From: Clostridia bacterium
GTDB lineage: Bacteria > Bacillota > Clostridia > Oscillospirales > Acutalibacteraceae
Direction: 5' to 3'
NCBI GenBank assembly: GCA_900764115.1
Contig: CAAFMR010000232.1
Coordinates: 1-6,280, forward strand
DNA length: 6,280 nt
Shown here: positions 1 through 5,394 of the stretch, in pieces
Layout: each line of letters opens with the position of its first letter
Numbering within the stretch: position 1 is the stretch's first letter
Position numbers and translations under genes: made by a program
The notes under the pieces: generated by a model
Told to the model about the DNA's origin: nothing
What the model saw: only the letters and a program-made list of their open reading frames with translations
Databases searched by the model: none

Positions 1-422
1 GGACGGCGCAAATCCAGATACCGGTATTTCAGCCGGGTAGCTTCTGCCGTCGTGCAATTTTCGCTGATCTCAAAGGGCGGCGTTTCCGCCTTATTGAGAA
101 TGCGCAGCTCCTCCACAGCAATCTCCACGTCGCCGGTGGGAATATCCTTATTCCGGGCGGAGCGCACCCGTACGGTGCCCCGGGCAGCCACCACATATTC
201 GCTGCGCAGGGTAAACGCTTTATCAAACACCGCTTTGTCGGTATCCTGGTCAAATGCCAGCTGCACGATGCCGGTACGGTCCCGCAAATCCACAAAGATC
301 AGCTGACCCAAATCCCGCTGACGCTGCACCCAGCCAAATACCGTCGCCGACTGTCCTGCGTGTTCCTCCCGAAATTCTCCGCAATAGGCTGTCCGTTTCA
401 GCCCCTTAATGGTTTCCGCCAT
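1..422 (-). CDS. aspS: Aspartyl-tRNA synthetase, N-terminal part (runs off left edge)
   Basis: This gene encodes the enzyme that charges tRNA-Asp with aspartate in the cytoplasm, a class II aminoacyl-tRNA synthetase. About 140 codons are present, read leftward from ATG at 422; the 3' part lies beyond the window. The start MAETIKGLKRTAYCGEF and the following WVQRQRDLGQLIFVDLRDR are typical of the N-terminal OB-fold anticodon-binding domain of bacterial AspRS. The visible part ends at RYLDLRR, the conserved linker just before the catalytic domain, so motifs 1-3 are out of view. It starts 21 nt after the hisS stop, so the two are almost certainly cotranscribed. The start is fixed by homology. 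The nearby AGGGAG (441-436) lies 13 nt upstream, which is rather far; a weaker GGA lies 7 nt upstream. Whether the enzyme is discriminating or non-discriminating (AspRS versus Asp/Asn) cannot be judged from this part. Confidence 0.95.
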   Translation of the reverse strand, partial: MAETIKGLKRTAYCGEFREEHAGQSATVFGWVQRQRDLGQLIFVDLRDRTGIVQLAFDQDTDKAVFDKAFTLRSEYVVAARGTVRVRSARNKDIPTGDVEIAVEELRILNKAETPPFEISENCTTAEATRLKYRYLDLRR

Positions 423-443
423 AGCTCATTCCACACTCCCTGA

Positions 444-1760
444 TTATTCTGTTTCCGCCACGGTGCCGAACAGGTCTGCCATCCCCGCCAGCTGCCGATC
501 CAGTGATTTGTTATACAGCGCTGTATACAGACTGTCATCCAGCCGCACTTCCTCCACACAGCCGGTCGCCATATCCTTCAGCTGCGCCACACCGGTGCGC
601 AACTCGTCCTCACCCACTACAATGGTATAGCGGGAGCCGCGCTTGTCGGCGTATTTCATCTGCGCTTTCAGCGAGCGACCGACAATATCGCTCTCCACCG
701 CCACGCCGCCCCGGCGCAGCTGCGTCGCCAATGCATAGCAGCGGTTGGCAGCTTCCTGCCCCATGGACACCAGATACAGTTCGCAGGCAGGCGGCTCGGG
801 GAAACGGCACTGTTGCTCCTCCATCACCATAAGCAGCCGTTCCAGCCCCATAGCGAAGCCCAAACCCGGCTGCGGCGCGCCGCCCAGCTCCTCCACAAGC
901 CCGTCGTAACGACCGCCGCCTGCGACCACCAGCCCGTTTTCCGCCACCAGTTCAAACACGGTGCGGGTGTAATAATCCAGCCCCCGCACAATATGGGGAT
1001 CCACTGTATAGGCGATCTCCGCCGCATCCAGACAGGCTTTGACCGTCTCAAAGTGGGCTTTACAGTCCTCACACAGATACTCCAGCATCACCGGCGCACC
1101 GGCAGCAATTTTTTGACACACCGGCGATTTGCAATCCAGAATCCGCATCGGGTTGCGCTCCAGCCGCCCCTGGCAGGTCTCGCACAATTCCTCCCGATGA
1201 GCGCCAAAATACGCCCGCAGCGCCTCGGTATATTTTGCCCGGCAGACGGGGCAGCCAATGGAATTGATATGCAGCGCAATCTTCTGCAGCCCCAGCGACT
1301 CCAGCACCGTCATCGCCAGCGAAATCGTCTCCGCATCCGCCTGGGGCGCCGCCGCGCCGAAGCACTCGACCCCAAACTGATGAAATTCCCGATAGCGCCC
1401 CTTTTGGCTCTTTTCATACCGATAGCAGGAGGTCACATACGAAACCTTCACCGGCAGAGCGCCGTTTAGCAAGCCATGCTCCAGCGCCGCCCGGGTTGCT
1501 CCCGCCGTTCCCTCCGGGCGCAGCGTAATCGAACGCCCGCCCTTGTCCTCAAAGGTATACATCTCTTTCTGCACCACATCGGAGGTTTCCCCCACCGAAC
1601 GCAGAAACAGGTTCGTATGCTCAAACACGGGGGTACGAATCTCCCGATATCCGAAATCTTCCGCCACAGACAGCGCTGTGCGCTCCACATACTGCCAGCG
1701 GTAGCTATCCTCCGGCAGCACATCCTGCGTCCCCCGGGGGGCTTGTGTAATCAAATCCAT
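444..1760 (-). CDS. hisS: Histidyl-tRNA synthetase
   Basis: This is the cytoplasmic class II synthetase that charges tRNA-His with histidine. The 438-residue protein is complete and close to the usual bacterial length (about 420-430). Visible features are the N-terminal APRGTQDVLP (7-16), motif 1 around EIRTPVFEHTNLF (40-52), motif 2 RYEKSQKGRYREF (114-126), the HisA signature RGLDYYTRTVFE (259-270), AGGGRYDGLVEELGG (280-294), motif 3 GFAMGLERLL (301-310), and a C-terminal anticodon-binding domain from about 325. An insertion at about 165-235 carries four cysteine pairs (C170/C173, C193/C196, C210/C215, C230/C233), as in clostridial HisRS. I chose ATG 1760 over the longer open frame from 1817 because AGGAGA sits 9 nt upstream and the protein then starts just before the conserved N-terminal motif. 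It is followed 21 nt later by aspS. No T-box leader fits in the 72-nt gap to mgsA. Confidence 0.97.
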   Translation of the reverse strand: MDLITQAPRGTQDVLPEDSYRWQYVERTALSVAEDFGYREIRTPVFEHTNLFLRSVGETSDVVQKEMYTFEDKGGRSITLRPEGTAGATRAALEHGLLNGALPVKVSYVTSCYRYEKSQKGRYREFHQFGVECFGAAAPQADAETISLAMTVLESLGLQKIALHINSIGCPVCRAKYTEALRAYFGAHREELCETCQGRLERNPMRILDCKSPVCQKIAAGAPVMLEYLCEDCKAHFETVKACLDAAEIAYTVDPHIVRGLDYYTRTVFELVAENGLVVAGGGRYDGLVEELGGAPQPGLGFAMGLERLLMVMEEQQCRFPEPPACELYLVSMGQEAANRCYALATQLRRGGVAVESDIVGRSLKAQMKYADKRGSRYTIVVGEDELRTGVAQLKDMATGCVEEVRLDDSLYTALYNKSLDRQLAGMADLFGTVAETE

Positions 1761-1792
1761 AGACACCGTTCTCCTGCCATCAAAATTTCCGT

Positions 1793-1822
1793 AGAAAAGG
1801 GCGCACGAATACCGCACGCCCT
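1793..1822 (-). terminator. Intrinsic terminator after mgsA
   Basis: Read leftward, arms AGGGCGTGCG (1822-1813) and CGTGCGCCCT (1807-1798) form a 10-bp stem with a GTATT loop, followed by TTTTCT. Two of the pairs are G-U, which work only in RNA made from the minus strand; the plus strand would have A/C mismatches there. This supports a leftward terminator for mgsA. The T-run is short, so efficiency may be partial and the element could act as an attenuator in front of hisS. Confidence 0.75.
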
Positions 1823-1852
1823 CTCATAGCCGTCAGTTGCCGGGATTGACAA
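1823..1852 (-). promoter_or_regulatory. Possible hisS-aspS promoter
   Basis: TTGTCA (1852-1847, 5/6 to the -35 consensus) is followed after 18 nt by TATGAG (1828-1823, 4/6 to the -10 consensus). It spans the mgsA stop codon and the start of the terminator hairpin, and would start transcripts near 1816, inside the hairpin's first arm. The match is only moderate, and I propose it mainly because hisS needs a promoter if the mgsA terminator works. Confidence 0.35.
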
Positions 1853-2237
1853 TATTCCGCCAATCCAGATCGCCCCGCTCCAGACCGTGGATCAGCACCT
1901 CGGCGGTAGCAATGTTGGTGGCAAACGGAATACCCCGGATATCACACAACCGCAGCATATCATAATCCTTCGGCTCTGTACCCTTGACCGTCAGCGGGTC
2001 CCGGAAAAACAGCAGCAGATCAATCTCATTACAGGAGATACGGGCAGTGATCTGCTGATCGCCGCCCTGCGACCCGCTCATATAGCGTGTAATGTTCAGA
2101 CCGGTGGCCTCCGCCACCAGCTTTCCCGTTGTGCCGGTGGCGCACAGGTTATGGCGGCTCAAAATCCCGCAGTACGCAATGCAGAACTGTACCATCAGCT
2201 CTTTTTTGGCGTCGTGTGCAATCAAAGCAATATTCAT
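1833..2237 (-). CDS. mgsA: Methylglyoxal synthase, divergent active site
   Basis: The family converts dihydroxyacetone phosphate to methylglyoxal and phosphate, a cytoplasmic bypass of lower glycolysis that relieves phosphate limitation or sugar-phosphate stress. The protein is 134 residues, the normal length. Visible signatures are [11 protein letters not shown] (5-15, with H8, D9, K12), the phosphate-binding CATGTTGKL (32-40), [10 protein letters not shown] (54-63, with the catalytic-base aspartate D60), FFRDPLT (77-83, with D80) and [10 protein letters not shown] (104-113). Two positions differ from the E. coli and B. subtilis enzymes: T87 where those have His (E. coli H98), and K90 where E. 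coli has Asp101, with a D immediately after it. ATG 2237 is preferred over ATG 2246 because GGAAGGG lies 9 nt before it but directly abuts the other. The gene begins 41 nt after the minD stop, so the two are probably one transcript, closed by the terminator at 1822-1793. Confidence 0.93.
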   Translation of the reverse strand: MNIALIAHDAKKELMVQFCIAYCGILSRHNLCATGTTGKLVAEATGLNITRYMSGSQGGDQQITARISCNEIDLLLFFRDPLTVKGTEPKDYDMLRLCDIRGIPFATNIATAEVLIHGLERGDLDWRNIVNPGN

Positions 2238-2278
2238 TTTGATCATCCCTTCCGTAGATTCAGCCGTACAGGCATATC

Positions 2279-3019
2279 TTACATTTTCTCCAACCGTGCC
2301 AGGGGAACTGTCTCCCCCCGGAACCGTCGCGCAATATTCCCAAAGCACTGCGCCGCGGCGCTATCCGCCGGCAGCGGACGCCCATTGGCATTCGCCACCG
2401 CCACCGCCTCGTCCTCGGGAATAATTCCCAGCAGCTGCACCCCCGCCGAATCAATGATCTCGTCCACATCCGGCATGGAGCCGTCCATTACTTTAGCAGG
2501 GCGCAGGCGGTTGATCAGCAATCGGGAGGAGACCCCGCGATCCTCCAGCATCCGGGCAACAATCTGGGCATCCCGGGCGCAAACCATATCCGGGGTCGTG
2601 ACGATCAGCGCCCGCTCCGCAGCCGCCACCGCCGTCTCAAACCCCCGCCCCATTCCGGCGGGGCAATCGATGATGACCGGGTCATAATACTGCGCCAAAC
2701 CGGCACACAGCTTTTTCATCTGTGGCGGAGAGCACATATCCTCCGGGCGCACCGGCGCCGGCAGCACAAACACATTGGAGCAGACCGGGGAGGAATAAAT
2801 CGCCCGCACCGGCTCGCAATTCCCCGCCAGCACATCCGACAGATCGTACATCGCGGTGCCGCCGATACCCAGCATCAGATCCAGGCTGCGCAAGCCCGCA
2901 TCGGCATCGATCAGCAGCACCCGTCCGGAGGAGCGAGCCAAGGCATATCCGAGACCGGCAGTCACCGTTGATTTCCCGGCGCCGCCTTTACCGGATGTCA
3001 CCACACAGATCTGCCCCAT
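2279..3019 (-). CDS. minD: MinD-like septum-site ATPase lacking a membrane-targeting tail
   Basis: This is a P-loop ATPase of the MinD/ParA family. MinD normally dimerises on ATP, binds the membrane and recruits MinC to block division near the poles. The protein is 246 residues, shorter than typical MinD (about 265-270). Visible are the deviant Walker [10 protein letters not shown] (10-18) with signature K11 and K16, the switch I segment [10 protein letters not shown] (38-47), YDLSDVLAG (58-66), Walker [10 protein letters not shown] (114-122), [11 protein letters not shown] (151-161), the INRLRP stretch (169-174) and [19 protein letters not shown] (198-216), all MinD-like rather than ParA-like. 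The C-terminus stops at VPLARLEKM, where MinD usually continues into an amphipathic helix; neither alternative frame after the stop supplies one. ATG 3019 has GGAG 7 nt upstream and begins at the conserved strand; a TTG at 3040 is a poorer choice. It heads the minD-mgsA transcript. Neither minC nor minE is adjacent. Confidence 0.88.
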   Translation of the reverse strand: MGQICVVTSGKGGAGKSTVTAGLGYALARSSGRVLLIDADAGLRSLDLMLGIGGTAMYDLSDVLAGNCEPVRAIYSSPVCSNVFVLPAPVRPEDMCSPPQMKKLCAGLAQYYDPVIIDCPAGMGRGFETAVAAAERALIVTTPDMVCARDAQIVARMLEDRGVSSRLLINRLRPAKVMDGSMPDVDEIIDSAGVQLLGIIPEDEAVAVANANGRPLPADSAAAQCFGNIARRFRGETVPLARLEKM

Positions 3020-3058
3020 AGCCACACTCCATCCTGCCAATTCACCAATCTAAATGAC

Positions 3059-3087
3059 AGTATAACACGAAAACCGGCAAAAGTAAA
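3059..3087 (-). promoter_or_regulatory. Promoter of minD-mgsA
   Basis: TTTACT (3087-3082, 4/6) and TATACT (3064-3059, 5/6) are separated by 17 nt, with an extended -10 TG at the right place (TGT before TATACT). Transcription would start near 3052, leaving a leader of about 33 nt before the minD start. It lies downstream of the galE terminator, so minD is probably transcribed independently of galE. Confidence 0.7.
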
Positions 3088-3098
3088 CCCCTAATCCC

Positions 3099-3149
3099 GC
3101 CGAAACCGTCGGAAATCGAAAATTTTCACCGGCTTGTACGGGTTTCGGC
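3099..3149. repeat. Inverted repeat flanking a central palindrome upstream of the minD promoter
   Basis: Arms GCCGAAACC (3099-3107) and GGTTTCGGC (3141-3149) are perfect 9-bp complements with a 33-bp spacer. Inside, GAAAATTTTC (3118-3127) is a perfect 10-bp palindrome centred almost exactly on the axis of the outer repeat. There is no T-run on either side, so it is not an obvious terminator. It begins 12 bp upstream of the -35 box of the minD promoter, which suits a regulator-binding site, but no function is shown. Confidence 0.5.
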
Positions 3150-3165
3150 AAATGCTGTCTCCTAT

Positions 3166-3200
3166 AAAAAACGGGAACGCACAGTTTCTGTCCGTTCCCG
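3166..3200 (-). terminator. Strong intrinsic terminator after galE
   Basis: Read leftward, CGGGAACG (3200-3193) pairs perfectly with CGTTCCCG (3179-3172). After one G/G mismatch the stem continues with ACAG/CTGT around an AAA loop. Six T residues follow (3171-3166). It lies 18 nt after the galE stop codon and should end the galE transcript. Confidence 0.92.
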
Positions 3201-3218
3201 CTGCAGTATAACCGTTGT

Positions 3219-4235
3219 TTATGCGTCGTAGCCCTTGGGGTTCTGGGACTGCCAGCGCCAGGAATCCCGGCACATATCCTCCACATTCTTCTCCGCTTTC
3301 CAGCCCAGCACGCGCGCCGCCTTCGACGGGTCGGAATAGCAGGTTGCCACATCGCCGGGACGGCGGGGCGCAATCGTATACGGCACCGTCACACCGTTGG
3401 CTTTCTGGAAGGCATTGACCAGATCCAGTACGCTGTAGCCTACGCCGGTTCCCAAGTTGATGGCGTCCGCACCGGTATGCTTCAACGCATAATCCACCGC
3501 CTTGACGTGTCCTTTAGCCAAATCCACCACATGGATATAATCCCGCACACCGGTGCCGTCGGGGGTATCGTAGTCATCCCCAAACACCGACAGGCGCTGC
3601 AACTTACCGATCGCCACCTGAGAGATATACGGCATCAGATTGTTGGGAATACCGTTGGGGTCTTCACCGATACGACCGCTCTCATGGGCACCGATGGGAT
3701 TGAAATACCGCAGCAGCACGGCGCTCCACTCCGGGTCGGATACACACAGATCCTGCAGGATGCCCTCAATCATAAATTTTGTCCGTCCATAGGGATTGGT
3801 CACCGCGCCGGTGGGCATATCCTCCTTCAGCGGCGAGGGGTTACCGGTGCCATACACGGTAGCGGAGGAGGAGAAGATCATCCGCTTGCAGCCCATCTCA
3901 TTCATCACCTGGCACAGAGTAACGGTGCCGCCGATGTTGTTATCGTAATACAGCAGCGGTTTCTGCACCGATTCGCCCACCGCCTTCAGACCGGCAAAAT
4001 GGATGACCGCCTCGATATTGTGCGCCCGGAACACCCGGCGCAGCCCGTCGGCATCCCGGATATCGCACTCATAGAACGGAAAATCCTTTCCTGCCAGCTC
4101 TTTGACCCGCTTGAGCGCCTCCGGCTTCGCATTGTAATAGTTGTCTATCACAACAATGTCGTAGCCCGCCTTCAGCATTTCAATACAGGTGTGGCTACCG
4201 ATATACCCGCAGCCACCGGTAATCAAAATCGCCAT
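3219..4235 (-). CDS. galE: UDP-glucose 4-epimerase
   Basis: GalE interconverts UDP-galactose and UDP-glucose in the cytoplasm using tightly bound NAD (Leloir pathway and supply of galactosyl donors). It is a short-chain dehydrogenase/reductase family member of the extended type. The 338-residue length equals that of the E. coli enzyme, and the numbering coincides. Seen are the NAD-binding GGCGYIGSH (7-15), IDNYYNAKPE (30-39), IHFAGLKAVGESV (78-90), catalytic S124 in FSSSATVYG (121-129), the Y149-x3-K153 pair in NPYGRTK (147-153), LRYFNPIGAH (175-184), GVRDYIHVVDLA (229-240) and APRRPGD (289-295). Residue 299 is Cys where E. coli has Tyr299, which suggests the enzyme may also accept N-acetylated UDP-hexosamines. 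ATG 4235 has a strong AAGGAGG 8 nt upstream. It is a single-gene transcript with its own promoter and terminator, divergent from the nucleotidyltransferase gene. Confidence 0.97.
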   Translation of the reverse strand: MAILITGGCGYIGSHTCIEMLKAGYDIVVIDNYYNAKPEALKRVKELAGKDFPFYECDIRDADGLRRVFRAHNIEAVIHFAGLKAVGESVQKPLLYYDNNIGGTVTLCQVMNEMGCKRMIFSSSATVYGTGNPSPLKEDMPTGAVTNPYGRTKFMIEGILQDLCVSDPEWSAVLLRYFNPIGAHESGRIGEDPNGIPNNLMPYISQVAIGKLQRLSVFGDDYDTPDGTGVRDYIHVVDLAKGHVKAVDYALKHTGADAINLGTGVGYSVLDLVNAFQKANGVTVPYTIAPRRPGDVATCYSDPSKAARVLGWKAEKNVEDMCRDSWRWQSQNPKGYDA

Positions 4236-4268
4236 AACAACTGCCTCCTTGTTTTTTAACCTGTCCTC

Positions 4269-4297
4269 ATTATAGTCGTCTGCGGCTCATTTGGCAA
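4269..4297 (-). promoter_or_regulatory. galE promoter
   Basis: TTGCCA (4297-4292, 5/6) and a consensus TATAAT (4274-4269) are separated by 17 nt. The start would be near 4262, giving a leader of about 27 nt that contains the AAGGAGG ribosome-binding site. Confidence 0.85.
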
Positions 4298-4336
4298 TGG
4301 GTATTTGTTGCAGAAATGCGTAAAAATACGCCCATT
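4296..4336. repeat. Dyad-symmetric element between the divergent promoters
   Basis: AATGGG then TATTT (4296-4306) is complementary to AAATA (4324-4328) and CCCATT (4331-4336), with a two-base CG bulge between the two paired blocks. A second, competing small hairpin, GCGTA-AAAA-TACGC (4318-4331), lies inside. The left arm overlaps the first two bases of the galE -35 box. It could be an operator for a shared regulator; it has no T-run for termination. Confidence 0.4.
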
Positions 4337-4349
4337 TTCTCCAATCGTA

Positions 4350-4378
4350 TTGCGCTTTGACCGGAAGTGGTCTATAAT
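4350..4378 (+). promoter_or_regulatory. Promoter of the nucleotidyltransferase gene
   Basis: A consensus TATAAT (4373-4378) has TTGCGC (4350-4355) 17 nt upstream, a weak -35 (3/6). A better -35-like TTGACC starts at 4357 but is only 10 nt away, too close for sigma-A. The spacer contains GACC-6nt-GGTC (4359-4372), a possible operator half-site pair. A weak -35 with a possible operator would suit a regulated promoter. Confidence 0.65.
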
Positions 4379-4408
4379 GGCAGCAGACAAACAAAGGAGG
4401 TAAGCAGC

Positions 4409-5320
4409 GTGAAACCTACATTGATTATTATGGCAGCCGGCATGGGCAGCCGTTTCGGCGGGCTCAAGCAAATTTCTCCGGTGGGTCCCGCAGGCGAAAA
4501 AATCATCGACTATTCCGTATACGATGCCATCCGCGCCGGATTCGGCAAAGTGGTATTCGTCATTAAGCATTCCATTGAACAGGAATTCAAAGAAACCGTG
4601 GGCAAAACGATGGAATCCCATATACCGGTGGAATATGTCTATCAGGAGCTGGATGCGCTGCCCGAAGGCTATACCGTCCCGGAGGGACGGGTCAAGCCAT
4701 GGGGCACGGGGCACGCCGTGCTGTGCTGCCGGGATGTGGTGCGGGAGCCGTTCGCCGTCATCAATGCCGACGACTATTACGGGCAAGAGTGCTTCCGGCT
4801 GCTGGCGGAATTTTTGCAGACCTCGCAGAATGACCCGATACGTCACTGTGCCATGGCGGGCTATCTGCTCAAAAACACCCTCACGGAAAACGGGTATGTG
4901 TCCCGGGGCATCTGCACAGTGGATGCCGCCGGCACCCTCACCGGGCTGACCGAGCGCACCCATATCGAGCTGCGAAACGGGCAGCCGATGTACACCGAGG
5001 ATGACGGCGCCAGCTGGACGGCACTCTCCCCGGAGGATGTGGTGTCGATGAACTGCTGGGCATTCCCGGCAGGCACGCTGGATGCGTTCGAATCCCGCTT
5101 CAGGGCATTTCTGGACGAAAAGGGACAAGAGATGAAATCGGAGTTTTATCTGCCGTTTGCCGTCAACTCCATGCTGGAGGATGGCGAGGCGGATGTACAG
5201 GTTCGGCTCACCCACGACAAATGGTACGGTATGACCTATGCCGCCGACCATGAGATGGTACGGGCGGCGCTGGCGCAAATGACCGCTGACGGAATTTATC
5301 CCGCCCATCTCTGGGAATAA
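4409..5320 (+). CDS. Sugar-1-phosphate nucleotidyltransferase (NTP_transferase family)
   Basis: This protein has the Rossmann-like GT-A nucleotidyltransferase fold that joins a nucleoside triphosphate to a sugar-1-phosphate, giving an NDP-sugar and pyrophosphate. It is 303 residues, probably cytoplasmic, with no signal or membrane segment. The N-terminal MAAGMGSRFGGLKQ (8-21) is the nucleotide-binding loop variant GxGSRFGGLKQ rather than the GxGTRLxPLT of classical enzymes. KPWGTGHAVL (96-105) and INADDYYG (118-125) are the substrate and metal-binding segments, with D121/D122 likely metal ligands. MNCWAF (214-219) and EFYLPFAVNSML (245-256) are typical of this subfamily. The start is GTG 4409, preceded 8 nt upstream by AAAGGAGG; an upstream ATG at 4367 lies before the -10 box and is not credible. 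Divergence from galE suggests a UDP-sugar product, but nucleotide and sugar cannot be read from sequence. It is not a typical GalU. Confidence 0.88.
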   Translation: MKPTLIIMAAGMGSRFGGLKQISPVGPAGEKIIDYSVYDAIRAGFGKVVFVIKHSIEQEFKETVGKTMESHIPVEYVYQELDALPEGYTVPEGRVKPWGTGHAVLCCRDVVREPFAVINADDYYGQECFRLLAEFLQTSQNDPIRHCAMAGYLLKNTLTENGYVSRGICTVDAAGTLTGLTERTHIELRNGQPMYTEDDGASWTALSPEDVVSMNCWAFPAGTLDAFESRFRAFLDEKGQEMKSEFYLPFAVNSMLEDGEADVQVRLTHDKWYGMTYAADHEMVRAALAQMTADGIYPAHLWE

Positions 5321-5335
5321 CCGAATAAAACGGTT
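5319..5335. repeat. Small inverted repeat overlapping the hpt -35 box
   Basis: AACCG (5319-5323) and CGGTT (5331-5335) flank AATAAAA. The left arm overlaps the stop codon of the nucleotidyltransferase gene, and the right arm reaches into the TTGACA box of hpt. The stem is only 5 bp with no T-run, so it is a weak candidate for an operator rather than a terminator. Confidence 0.25.
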
Positions 5336-5362
5336 GACATCCACACATCACGGCGGTATACT
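5334..5362 (+). promoter_or_regulatory. hpt promoter, near consensus
   Basis: A perfect TTGACA (5334-5339) is separated by 17 nt from TATACT (5357-5362, 5/6). The predicted start near 5369 leaves a leader of about 26 nt with GGAGGG just before the start codon. There is no room for a purine riboswitch. The box sits 14 nt after the preceding gene's stop codon, with no clear terminator between, so some read-through is likely. Confidence 0.9.
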
Positions 5363-5394
5363 TACTGATGTTACTTTTTATTTCGGAGGGCATT

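Larger units (their letters stand above)
4236..4408. promoter_or_regulatory. Divergent control region between galE and the nucleotidyltransferase
   Basis: This 173-bp gap holds the galE promoter on the left, the nucleotidyltransferase promoter on the right, both ribosome-binding sites, and a dyad-symmetric element between the promoters. Both leaders are short (about 25 nt), so no riboswitch fits. Confidence 0.85.

Noticed and set aside
813..1469. A 218-codon open frame on the plus strand opposite hisS
   Set aside because: It lies wholly antisense to a well-supported hisS, is rich in His/Arg/Gln as expected from the reverse of a GC-rich gene, and has no recognisable motif.
1761..1832. A T-box or other riboswitch leader for hisS
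   Set aside because: The gap is only 72 nt and is occupied by a simple terminator hairpin; there is no room for a specifier stem or a T-box sequence.
2240..2281. A frameshift hiding the MinD C-terminal helix
   Set aside because: Both other frames beyond the stop were read; neither gives a Lys/Phe/Leu-rich amphipathic helix, and the stretch serves as the mgsA leader.
1887..2687. A 266-codon plus-strand frame across mgsA and minD
   Set aside because: It is antisense to two recognised genes and their junction, with low-complexity composition and no credible start signal.
3477..4259. A 260-codon plus-strand frame opposite galE
   Set aside because: It is antisense to a full-length, motif-complete galE; long opposite-strand frames are common in GC-rich genes.
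4256..5344. A 362-codon open frame on the minus strand opposite the nucleotidyltransferase
   Set aside because: It is the antisense shadow of a gene with clear family motifs, a good ribosome-binding site and a promoter. The minus frame has no motifs and would cover the galE promoter.
5363..5394. A purine riboswitch before hpt
   Set aside because: The leader after the predicted transcription start is about 26 nt, far too short for the aptamer.
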